27,180 bases of DNA from CAWUJT01 sp963922715 (GTDB taxonomy: Bacteria > Pseudomonadota > Alphaproteobacteria > Rhodobacterales > Rhodobacteraceae): assembly GCA_963922715.1 (NCBI GenBank), contig CAWUJT010000016.1, forward strand, positions 1-27,180, read 5' to 3'. Under the pieces are notes generated by a model. It searched no databases. It had not been told where the DNA came from and was given only the letters and a program-made list of their open reading frames with translations. A program made the position numbers and the translations under genes. The stretch's first letter is position 1. Each line of letters starts with the position of its first letter. This document shows positions 1 to 8,700 of this stretch, piece after piece.

Positions 1-3000
1 GCCTCGGCGCGTTTAAGATCGACCGAGACAAGCTGACTGACGCCGCGCTCTGCCATGGTCACGCCAAACAGCCGGTCCATGCGGGCCATTGTAATCGCAT
101 GGTGGGTGATGATCAAAAACCGCGTGTCCGTGCGCCGTGTCATTTCATCAAGCAGATCACAAAACCGGCCAACATTCGCATCATCAAGCGGCGCGTCGAC
201 CTCATCCAAAACACAGATCGGGGCGGGGTTTGCCAGGAAAACCGCAAAGATCAGGGCTAGGGCTGTCAGCGTTTGCTCCCCACCCGAGAGCAGAGATAGG
301 GTTGAGAGTTTTTTGCCAGGCGGCTGACAGAGGATTTCCAGGCCTGCCTCCAATGGATCGTCGCTTTCGACCATCATCAGGTTGGCCTCACCCCCGCCAA
401 AGAGATGTGTAAAGAGCAGAGCAAAGTTTTTATTGACGGTCTCAAAAGCCGTCACAAGGCGCTCCCGCCCTTCACGGTTCAGGGAAAAAATCGCCTGGCG
501 GAGCGTTTGAATGGCGTCTTCCAGATCAGACTTTTCGGCGGTTAAACTTTCTTGCTCCGTGCTGATCGCCTGGGCGTCCTCCTCCGCACGCAGATTAACC
601 GCCCCCAAGGCGTCGCGTTGACGCTTTAGCCGGACGATTTCGGTCTCAAGCGTTGAGACGTCGGGAATTTGGTCGGGATTATCGCTCAGGTGGTCCAGCA
701 AATCTTCAGGAGGCACGCCCTGTTCCTGAAGGATGTTTGCCCGTGCGGCCTCTAGCGCTTCTTTCGCACTGGCATGTTTGACCTCAATCGCAGCGTTTTG
801 GGCGCGTGCATCCGCTGCTGTCCGTTCCAAGGCACGCTCGGCCGCTGCCGCCTCGGCCAAGATCGCTTCGCCTTTTGACAAAGCATCAGACGCCGCAGCA
901 CGCCGGCGCTCTGCCTGAGCAATCTCCTGCCCCAAAACTTCTCGCTTTGCTGTGATTTTGGAAGGTTTTTCCCGGGCGCTCTTGAATGTGGCCGTTAGGT
1001 CATCTTGTGTCCTTGTAATTGTGTCAAGCCGTTCCCCTGCGGTGGCAAGACGTTGCCTCCAATTTTGCTGCTCCCGCGCGTTGCTGGCAAGCCGCCCCAT
1101 CCGGGCTTTACCGTCGCGTTCCAGATTGTTCAGAGTTGCCTGTGCAGACATGACGTTTTGGCGGGCCTGCTGCACGACCTCTCGCCTGTGTGCAAGATTA
1201 TGTTGCGCCTTCTCCAATGACGGCAGCTTCGCGCGTGCGTGGTCAATCTCTTGATAGATCTCGTCTGCTTCGGCGATGTGTTGTGTGTTGCGTGTGATGG
1301 CAAGGTTGATGTTCTCTTGCTCCGCTTGGGCCTTAAACAGCAACGTCTGGGTGTGACTCAGGGCGTGGTTGGCGTTCACCAAAGCGTGATCGGCCTTGCG
1401 TCGCGCTTCTCGCGCGTTTGTTTCTGCGGCTGATAATCCTTTCAGCCGTGCGGTTAAGGTTTCATGTGTGCGGACGATTTTTTCAGCGTCTGTTTCGGTT
1501 TTTTGCAGGGCATCACGCATCTCTTGCAGGCGGTTCATTTGCTTGAGCCGCATGGCAGAGGCGCTTGTGTTATCTTTTGCCGCCATACGAAACCCATCCC
1601 AGCGCCACAGAGACCCTTCTAAAGAGACAAGCCTTTGGCCTGGCAAAAGCTGTTCTTGGATCAAGGGCGCTTTGTCTGGGTCAACAATCCCAATCTGCTG
1701 GAGCCGCCGCCGCAAGACGGCCCCGCCTTGGACATATTTTTCAATCGATGGAATGCCGTCTGGCAGAGCGGGCGGGGTGCTGTAGTTGCCAAGATGCACC
1801 CAGCCCGTTTGATCTTCTGTCAGCGGCGCGCGAAGATCATCGGCAAGCGCCGCACCAAGGGCCGCTTCATACCCGGGGCTGACGGTCAAAGTGTCTAAGA
1901 TTGGTGTGTTTGCATCGGCTTCTTGGGCCATTAACTCGGCCAAAGACGTGATCTCTGATTCAAGCGTTGTCACGCGGCTTTCTATTGCCACACGGATTTT
2001 ACGGGCAGCATCCTCTTCGGCCTGGCATTCTGCGCGTGCGGTTTCTGCGTCACGCAAACGATCCTCGGTTTGATCTAAAAGAAGCTGTGCGTGTTCTTGG
2101 TGTTGTGTATGCTGTGCCAATTCTGTTTGCGCTGCGTTGACGGTATTGTCAGCTTCCTTGAGGCTTTTTTGCAGGTCTACACCTTCGCGTTGCAGCAGCG
2201 CACGGTTTCGATCTGCGGCCTCAAATCGTTGCTTCACGTCTGCATGACGCGCCGACATTTGCGCCATATGCTCGGTTTCTAAGGCAAGGCTGTGCTCTTC
2301 CTGGGCAAGTGCGGCCTCAGCCTCATGTGCCGCCTGACTGGCTTTATTGAGGGCTTGTTCTTGCCCCTCTAAATGCTGGCGCAACCTGTCCGCCTCATCC
2401 TGCAACTGCGCCAAGGCGGATTTGGCATCGGTGTTCAGCGCCGTTTCACGCTGTGTGTCTTGGGACAGACTTTGCAATCGGCTTTCCAGGGATTTAATCG
2501 TCTCCACAGCATGATGCGCTTCGGTGTCTAGCGTGTCCCGCGCCACCAAAAGCCGTTGCAGAACAGCCGCGGCAATGTTGTCTTCCTCACGCAAACGCGG
2601 CAATGCTGCCTCTGCCGCTTCTCGGTTTTGACGCGCGTTTTGCAGCTTCCTTTCAAGCTGTGCATTTTCCTGCGCGGCATTTCTGTGGTTATCTTGGACA
2701 GTTAAAAGGGTTGCTGCCGCCTCTTGCCAACCCCGAAATAGAAGTCTGCCTTCGGCTTGCCGCAGTGCCGCTCCAATCGTTCGATACCGCTGTGCCTGTT
2801 TGGCTTGTCTTGCCAGCGAGGCGAGCTGATTTGACAGTTGCTCAAGCACGTCATCAAGACGCTGCAGGTTGCTTTCAGAGGCAGACAATCGCAATTCCGC
2901 TTCGTGACGGCGTTGATAGAGGCCGGCAATCCCTGCCGCCTCTTCCAGGATGCGACGGCGTTTTTGCGGCTTAGCATTGATCAACTCAACGATTTGACCT

Positions 3001-3437
3001 TGACGCACAAGCGCGGGTGAATGCGCGCCGGTCGAAGCATCTGCAAACAGCATTTGTACGTCGCGCGCCCGCACGTCTTTTCCGTTCAGCTTATAGGCAG
3101 AGCCCGTGTCGCGGGTTATCCGACGTATAACTTCCAGATGATCGTTGGTGTTGAAGGCCTGTGGGGCAAGGCGTGTGCTGTTGTCAAGGGAAAGCGTGAC
3201 CTCGGCAAAGTTGCGGGCACCGCGTTGGTCGGTGCCTGCAAAGATTACATCGTCCATGCCGCCGCCGCGCATGGCGCTGGCACGATTTTCGCCCATGACC
3301 CAGCGCAGAGCCTCAAGCAGATTAGATTTGCCACAGCCATTGGGCCCAACAACACCGGTCAACCCATCGGCGATGGTAAGGTCCGTTGGATCGACAAAAC
3401 TTTTGAAGCCATTGAGGCGGAGACGTGTGAATTTCAA
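1..3437 (-). CDS. smc: Chromosome segregation protein SMC (3' end beyond window)
   Basis: SMC is the ATPase core of bacterial condensin, which acts on the nucleoid with ScpA/ScpB. About 1145 residues are visible, and only the last few C-terminal residues appear to be missing. The Walker A motif GPNGCGKS lies near residues 32-39. It is followed by a long Glu/Gln/Ala-rich coiled coil, a central hinge (about positions 1650-1900) and the returning coil. The ABC signature LSGGEQ and the Walker B stretch ICVLDEVDAPLDDANV lie near positions 200-320, and the last visible residues (AERGVSQLVSVDL) match the usual SMC tail. The start is TTG at 3437, giving LKFTRLRLNGFKSFVD, where relatives begin with M-K/R-F. 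No in-frame ATG or GTG lies just upstream and the Shine-Dalgarno match is poor. It is divergent from the cobalamin block. Confidence 0.95.
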   Translation of the reverse strand, partial: MKFTRLRLNGFKSFVDPTDLTIADGLTGVVGPNGCGKSNLLEALRWVMGENRASAMRGGGMDDVIFAGTDQRGARNFAEVTLSLDNSTRLAPQAFNTNDHLEVIRRITRDTGSAYKLNGKDVRARDVQMLFADASTGAHSPALVRQGQIVELINAKPQKRRRILEEAAGIAGLYQRRHEAELRLSASESNLQRLDDVLEQLSNQLASLARQAKQAQRYRTIGAALRQAEGRLLFRGWQEAAATLLTVQDNHRNAAQENAQLERKLQNARQNREAAEAALPRLREEDNIAAAVLQRLLVARDTLDTEAHHAVETIKSLESRLQSLSQDTQRETALNTDAKSALAQLQDEADRLRQHLEGQEQALNKASQAAHEAEAALAQEEHSLALETEHMAQMSARHADVKQRFEAADRNRALLQREGVDLQKSLKEADNTVNAAQTELAQHTQHQEHAQLLLDQTEDRLRDAETARAECQAEEDAARKIRVAIESRVTTLESEITSLAELMAQEADANTPILDTLTVSPGYEAALGAALADDLRAPLTEDQTGWVHLGNYSTPPALPDGIPSIEKYVQGGAVLRRRLQQIGIVDPDKAPLIQEQLLPGQRLVSLEGSLWRWDGFRMAAKDNTSASAMRLKQMNRLQEMRDALQKTETDAEKIVRTHETLTARLKGLSAAETNAREARRKADHALVNANHALSHTQTLLFKAQAEQENINLAITRNTQHIAEADEIYQEIDHARAKLPSLEKAQHNLAHRREVVQQARQNVMSAQATLNNLERDGKARMGRLASNAREQQNWRQRLATAGERLDTITRTQDDLTATFKSAREKPSKITAKREVLGQEIAQAERRRAAASDALSKGEAILAEAAAAERALERTAADARAQNAAIEVKHASAKEALEAARANILQEQGVPPEDLLDHLSDNPDQIPDVSTLETEIVRLKRQRDALGAVNLRAEEDAQAISTEQESLTAEKSDLEDAIQTLRQAIFSLNREGRERLVTAFETVNKNFALLFTHLFGGGEANLMMVESDDPLEAGLEILCQPPGKKLSTLSLLSGGEQTLTALALIFAVFLANPAPICVLDEVDAPLDDANVGRFCDLLDEMTRRTDTRFLIITHHAITMARMDRLFGVTMAERGVSQLVSVDLKRAE

Positions 3438-3588
3438 GAAACGACTCGTTTTTGATTTTGATCCAGTTTCAATGTTCCAGTGTGTGAGGTCAACGCCAAC
3501 AATTCTAAATCTGGTTGCGGTCTTAATACTTACCCACAGGATATGGAATGTCCTCATCGAATTGGCGTGTCATAAGGCGTTTTCTGGC

Positions 3589-3617
3589 TTGACCCAGGCG
3601 TTCTCACAGCGCAACAT
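3589..3617 (+). promoter_or_regulatory. Candidate promoter of the cobalamin operon
   Basis: TTGACC (3589-3594) resembles a -35 hexamer. A 17-base spacer separates it from CAACAT (3612-3617), a weak -10. Transcription would begin near 3624, just before the riboswitch leader. The rest of the smc-riboswitch gap (3438-3640) holds no convincing gene. This is read by eye only. Confidence 0.3.
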
Positions 3618-3649
3618 CATCGTTGTAAGGTGACCTTCAAGCACAGCAC

Positions 3650-3808
3650 GAAGGTCTGAAATGGGAATGTGGTAAGGGTGACCCACGTCGGGGCCTCAAT
3701 CCACAGCCGCCCCCGCGACTGTATGCGGTAAGCAAAGGCCAGATGCCACTGGGGAAACCTGGGAAGGCGGCCAGCGCGCTAAAAACCGCAAGCCAGGAGA
3801 CCAGCCTT
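3650..3808 (+). promoter_or_regulatory. Cobalamin riboswitch (AdoCbl/B12 element)
   Basis: This is an aptamer of the cobalamin class in the leader of the cobalamin genes. The hallmark B12 box AGCCAGGAGACCAGCCT is present at 3791-3807. Other conserved pieces occur in the right order: ATGGGAA near 3661, GGTAAGGGTGACCC near 3671, CCGCGACTGTA near 3713, GCCACTGG near 3745 and GGGAAGGCGG near 3761. Helix P1 can form between AAGGTCTG (3651-3658) and CAGCCTT (3802-3808) with one bulged base. By family precedent, adenosylcobalamin binding represses the downstream genes, here an ECF permease, cobW and probably cobN. Confidence 0.93.
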
Positions 3809-3825
3809 ATATAAACATGCAACCT

Positions 3826-3844
3826 GCCCGTCGGGGTGACGGGC
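3826..3844 (+). promoter_or_regulatory. Hairpin between riboswitch and first gene (possible expression platform)
   Basis: GCCCGTC (3826-3832) and GACGGGC (3838-3844) form a perfect 7-bp stem with a GGGGT loop. It lies 18 bases after the B12 box and 4 bases before the Shine-Dalgarno GGGAG (3849-3853). No U-tract follows, so it is not an ordinary intrinsic terminator. Translation control at the adjacent ribosome site is more likely. The structure is seen in the sequence; the role is inferred. Confidence 0.5.
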
Positions 3845-3861
3845 CAATGGGAGAAAACAAC

Positions 3862-4539
3862 ATGCATATCGAACCTGGCGTTGTGACCGGCGCAAAACTC
3901 ATCCTGAGCTATGGAACGGCTGCAGGGGCTGCTGCCTATTCCGCAAAGCTGATTGCGGACACTTTGCGGACGTCCCCGATCCTGGCTTTCGCGGCGCGCA
4001 GTGTGCTGGCCACACTTGCCGTTTTCATCTTTTTCGAGGTTCTTCCGAAATACCCCGTGGGCGTGTCGGAAGTCCATTTCATTCTTGGCTCGACAATCTT
4101 TTTAATCTTTGGCGTGGGGGCTGCTGCGATTGGTTTGGCTGTTGGTTTGGCTTTGCAAGGTTTGTTTTTCGCACCGGCAGATCTGCCACAGTACTTCATG
4201 AATGTCACAACCTTGCTTGTCCCGCTTTTTGGGATCGCCGTGTTGGCCAAGCGGATTATTGCGCCAGGCATAGCTTATGTTGACCTCAAGTATATGCAGG
4301 CGCTCAAACTCTCGACAACCTATCAAGGCGGGATCGTGGTTTGGGTGGCCTTTTGGGCGTTCTACGGCAGCGGCTTTGGGGCAGCAAACATCCAAGGGGT
4401 GCTGACATTTGGTGCAGCTTACATGCTGGTGCTGCTGATTGAGCCTTTGGCTGATTTGGCGGTTCTGGCAGGCGCGAAAGCCTTGAAAGGATTGCGCGGA
4501 TCGGGGCTTGTGACGTCGCGTTTGTATCATCCCGCCTAA
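3862..4539 (+). CDS. CbiM-family energy-coupling-factor transporter permease (cobalt uptake candidate)
   Basis: This is a 225-residue polytopic membrane protein of the CbiM/NikM type, the substrate-specific component of ECF transporters for cobalt or nickel. It begins MHIEPG, matching the MHI N-terminus in which His2 helps bind metal in CbiM. It carries the family signature around VSEVHFILGSTIFLIFG and LFFAPADLPQYFMNVTTLL (about residues 74-125). Several long hydrophobic segments follow. The start at 3862 is chosen because GGGAG lies 8 bases upstream and because it gives the MHI terminus; the in-frame ATGs at 3817 and 3847 would lengthen it. It is the first gene after the cobalamin riboswitch. 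No CbiN, CbiQ or CbiO partner is nearby, so the energising subunits are encoded elsewhere or absent. Cobalt is inferred from context; nickel is not excluded. Confidence 0.85.
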   Translation: MHIEPGVVTGAKLILSYGTAAGAAAYSAKLIADTLRTSPILAFAARSVLATLAVFIFFEVLPKYPVGVSEVHFILGSTIFLIFGVGAAAIGLAVGLALQGLFFAPADLPQYFMNVTTLLVPLFGIAVLAKRIIAPGIAYVDLKYMQALKLSTTYQGGIVVWVAFWAFYGSGFGAANIQGVLTFGAAYMLVLLIEPLADLAVLAGAKALKGLRGSGLVTSRLYHPA

Positions 4540-4560
4540 AGATATCTGATCCAATGGAAA

Positions 4561-4580
4561 GTGGTCCATGCATGGGCCAC
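4561..4580. repeat. 20-bp near-perfect palindrome before cobW
   Basis: GTGGTCCATGCATGGGCCAC is self-complementary except for one position, which becomes a G-U pair in RNA. Its centre is the perfect 10-mer CCATGCATGG. It sits 21 bases after the ECF permease stop and 18 bases before the cobW Shine-Dalgarno. It could be an mRNA hairpin between the two cistrons or a protein-binding dyad. Confidence 0.5.
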
Positions 4581-4608
4581 TCATACCTATACATTTCAGG
4601 AGCTTGAT

Positions 4609-5658
4609 GTGAGTACAAAGATACCAGCCACAGTTGTGACAGGGTTTTTAGGGGCTGGGAAAACCACGCTTATTCGCCATCTTTTGCAAAATGCCAATGG
4701 CAAGCGCATCGCGCTGATTATCAACGAGTTCGGCGATCTTGGCGTGGATGGTGGCATTCTAAAGGGGTGCGGCATAGAGACCTGCAAGGAAGAAGATGTG
4801 GTTGAGCTTTCAAACGGCTGCATCTGCTGCACGGTCGCTGAAGATTTTATACCAACCATGGAGGCCTTACTGGCACGAGACCTGCCGCCGGATCATATCG
4901 TTATCGAGACCAGTGGGCTGGCTTTGCCACAACCGCTTGTCCGGGCTTTTAACTGGCCAGGGATTTCCACAAAAGTCACAGTTGATGGGGTTGTGACGCT
5001 TGTCGACGGGCCTGCAGTGGCAGAAGGGCGCTTTGCCCATGCGCCGGACGCGGTGGAGGCTCAACGTGCCGCGGATGAAAGTCTTGACCATGAAACGCCA
5101 CTGTCAGAACTGTTTGAAGATCAGGTGACATGCGCTGATTTGATTGTCGTCAACAAAGCCGATCTTTTGGGACCTGACGCAACATCGACTTTGACGTCTC
5201 AGTTAAAGTCAGAGGCCCGTGCGGGTGTTCAAGTGGTGTCGGCCACCCAAGGGGTGCTGCCGGTTGCCGTTGTTCTGGGCCAAGGGATTGGTGCAGAGCA
5301 TGATATGGCCGCGCGCCATGAGGTGCACCACCATCATCACGATGATGAGACGGGACATGATCATCACGACCATGATGAGTTCGAAAGCTTCGTGGTAACA
5401 CGACCGGAAATCACTGATCCGGCGGGCTTTGCACAGAAACTGAGTAAAACGATCCGCACCCATGATATCCTCCGCCTGAAAGGGTTTGCGGCGGTCGCAG
5501 GCAAACCGATGCGCCTTACGATCCAAGCTGTCGGTCCACGCGTGGACAGCTATTATGACCAACCCCTTGATCCTGGGCCACGTGAAACGCGGTTGGTGGT
5601 GATTGGACAGGCTGGCCTTGACCGCGCCGCAATTACCACTGCGCTCATGGCAGCATGA
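4609..5658 (+). CDS. cobW: CobW, GTP-binding metallochaperone for cobalt chelation
   Basis: CobW is a COG0523-family G3E GTPase of 349 residues, thought to deliver Co2+ to the CobNST chelatase in aerobic cobalamin synthesis. The P-loop GFLGAGKTT is at residues 12-20. The metal-binding CxCC motif is in NGCICCTV (Cys71, 73, 74), and the guanine-specificity NKAD is in LIVVNKADLLG. A His/Asp-rich stretch at about residues 237-260 (HHHHHDDETGHDHHDHD) is typical of metal-handling members and lies before the CobW C-terminal domain. The start is GTG at 4609, with AGGAG at 4598-4602 six bases upstream. An earlier in-frame GTG at 4561 lies inside the palindrome and has no ribosome site. It follows the ECF permease by 69 bases and precedes cobN by 76, so the three probably share the riboswitch-controlled transcript. 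Confidence 0.94.
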   Translation: MSTKIPATVVTGFLGAGKTTLIRHLLQNANGKRIALIINEFGDLGVDGGILKGCGIETCKEEDVVELSNGCICCTVAEDFIPTMEALLARDLPPDHIVIETSGLALPQPLVRAFNWPGISTKVTVDGVVTLVDGPAVAEGRFAHAPDAVEAQRAADESLDHETPLSELFEDQVTCADLIVVNKADLLGPDATSTLTSQLKSEARAGVQVVSATQGVLPVAVVLGQGIGAEHDMAARHEVHHHHHDDETGHDHHDHDEFESFVVTRPEITDPAGFAQKLSKTIRTHDILRLKGFAAVAGKPMRLTIQAVGPRVDSYYDQPLDPGPRETRLVVIGQAGLDRAAITTALMAA

Positions 5659-5734
5659 CCGACACGATCAAAACGGGATACTTATGGGAAAGTTTTGACC
5701 TTATGGTCCCTGATCGTTGTTATAAGGGCTGACT

Positions 5735-8700
5735 ATGCATCTGCTTGCCGCAACGCCTGGGCAGATAGAGGACGGGCAAGAGCCCGTCGATTTGGGGCAG
5801 ACCCCCGCCGATCTGCTTTTTATCTCGGCAGCTGATACGGAACTCGCGGCGCTTTCTCAGGCCCGCTCCGAGACTATAGACGGCATCACCCTGCGGCTGG
5901 CAAGCTTACTGCACCTGCGCCATCCGATGAGTGTGGATTTGCATCTGGAGACATGTGCCACAAAGTGCAAATTGGTTGTGGTCCGTGTTCTGGGTGGACG
6001 CAGCTATTGGGCGTATGGCCTGACGCAATATGCTGCACGTTTGGGGGAAGCCGGCGTGCCCGTGGCCTTCTTACCGGGCGATGATAAACCTGATGCGGAA
6101 TTGCGCGCTCTTTCAACGCTGGAGGCCGCGCATTACGAGGCGCTTTGGGCCTATCTTGTGGAAGGTGGGCCACAAAATGCCCTGAATTTTTTGCGCTATG
6201 CGCAGGCTTTTTTGCAACGGCAAGCGTTTCCCGCTCCGGCGCAACCGTTGTTGAAGGCCGGTCTCTATTGGCCGGGTGCGGGGCTGGCCGACATGTCCGT
6301 GGTGTGCAACCATTGGACCTTAGGCGGCCCAGTGGTGCCGCTGATATTTTATCGTGCATTGGTGCAAGGTGGCGGGCTTGCGCCGATTAATGACTTGATA
6401 AAGGCTTTGCGTCAAAAGACGCTCAACCCGCTGCCCATTTTTGTGACGTCGTTGAAAGACCCGTTGTCTGTTGCAACCCTCAGCCGTTTGTTTGCCGATG
6501 CGCCGCCTCATGTGATTTTGAATGCAACGGCGTTTGCCGTTGGAACGGCCGGGGACAGCAGCACCAATCCTTTGACACTGCCACAGGCCAATGAAGCCCC
6601 TGTGCTCCAAGTGGTGTTTGCAGGGTCAAACGAGGCAAGCTGGGCGGAAAACCTTAGCGGTCTTTCTGCCCGAGATATTGCCATGAATGTGGCCTTGCCC
6701 GAGGTGGATGGCCGGGTTCTGAGCCGGGCCGTCAGTTTCAAAGACGAAGCCTATTTTGACCCGAACACCGAATGCACAATCGCCACATATAAAGCCCGGG
6801 ACGATCGCATCACCTTTGTGGCAGAGCTCGCGGCACGCTGGGCGGCGCTGAGGGCAAAACCTGTGCACACGCGCAAAGTCGCTCTTATCCTTGCGAATTA
6901 TCCCAACCGCGATGGGCGCCTGGCCAATGGTGTGGGCCTGGATACACCGGCATCCACCTGTCATGTTCTCAAGCTTTTGGATCAGGCGGGATATTGTGTT
7001 GCGGACGCGCCTCAGACAAGTGATGCCCTGATGGCGCAACTGATGGCAGGCCCCACAAACTGGTTGGCAGATCGGGCAGACCGCAAGGGCGGGGAAAGGT
7101 TGTCTTTATCCGAATATACTGAGAATTATGAGTCTTTGCCCTTGGAGGCGCGCAGAGCCATGGAAGATCGGTGGGGTTTGCCGCAAGATGATCCATTTTG
7201 CGGACCCGATGGGTTTGCACTGGGGGTTCATCGCTTTGGAAACATCGTTGTGGGTCTACAACCCGCGCGGGGTTATAACATTGATCCAAGCGAAACATAT
7301 CATGCGCCCGATCTGGTTCCGCCACATAATTATCTCGCCTTTTATTTTTGGCTGCGGGCGCATTGGGGGGCGGATGCGCTTGTGCATCTGGGCAAGCACG
7401 GCAATCTGGAGTGGCTGCCTGGCAAGGCGCTTGCGCTCTCAGATGGCTGTTGGCCAGAGATCGCTTTGGGTCCAATGCCGCATGTTTATCCGTTTATTGT
7501 GAACGATCCAGGGGAGGGCACGCAAGCCAAACGCCGCGCCCAGGCGGTGATTATCGATCATCTCACCCCGCCTATGACCCGTGCAGAGACCTATGGGCCT
7601 TTGCGAACGCTTGAGAGATTGGTGGATGAATACTATGAGGCAGCCAGTCTCGATCCACGACGCAGCGACCACTTGCGCAAAGAGATCTTGTCTCTGACAG
7701 CGACAACAGGGCTCGATTCAGATATTGGCATGGGGGCAATCAAGGACGAGACGGACCTTGCAAAACTCGATGCATATCTTTGTGAGTTGAAAGAAGCGCA
7801 AATCCGCGATGGGCTGCACGTTTTTGGCTGTGCGCCGCCCACAGAGCAAGTGCGTGATCTGACAGTTGCGCTTCTGCGTATTCCGCGGGGCGATGGCCAA
7901 GGGGAAAATGCATCTTTGCTGCGGACGCTTGCCGAGGATTTTGGGCTGGCGTTCGATCCTTTGGATGTCGATATGGCCCTGCCTTGGCAGGGGAAAAGAC
8001 CGGCGGCGTTGGCGGCCATCAGCGCGGAGCTGTGGCGTACTGCCGGCGATACTGTCGAAAGGTTAGAGCTTTATGCGCAGATGTTGGTGGACGGTGTTGT
8101 GCCCTCCCCGGGTCCTGTCAGTGAGGGGGTGATGAAACATTTGAAAGACAGTGTTGCGCCCCGGCTTTCGGCCTGTGGTCCAGAGGAGGGGGCGGGGCTC
8201 CTCAGAGCCCTTGAAGGGCGCTTCGTCGCCCCGGGCGCGTCAGGCGCGCCGACCCGGGGGCGACTGGATGTACTCCCAACAGGACGGAATTTTTATTCCA
8301 TCGACAGTCGCTCTTTGCCGACTCAAACAGCTTGGACATTGGGGTGGAAATCGGCCAACGTATTGATCGAGACCCATCTACAACGCGAAGGTGATTGGCC
8401 GCGCAGCCTTCTTTTGACGGCTTGGGGCACGTCGAATATGCGCACCGGCGGCGATGATATTGCCCAAGCGCTTGCCCTTATGGGGGTCAAACCCACATGG
8501 GAAGGCGCGAATGGACGCGTCACCGGGTTTGACATTTTGCCTTTGACTGTGCTGGGTCGGCCCCGCGTTGATGTAACCTTACGGGTCTCAGGATTTTTCC
8601 GAGATGCGTTTCCGCATCAGATTGCCCTCATCGATAGTGCTGCGCGGGCGATACAGGCGCTGGACGAACCGGCGGAGATGAACCCAGCCGCTGCGCGTGC

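Noticed and set aside
2603..3633. Several plus-strand reading frames of 120-160 codons opposite smc
   Set aside because: They are antisense shadows of the continuous SMC frame and show no family features or ribosome sites.
3637..4077. A 146-codon minus-strand frame across the riboswitch
   Set aside because: It covers the aptamer and the permease start in antisense, and its composition is not protein-like.
5319..5385. His-codon-rich repeat in cobW as a simple-sequence or CRISPR-like repeat
   Set aside because: It encodes the metal-binding His/Asp stretch typical of CobW.
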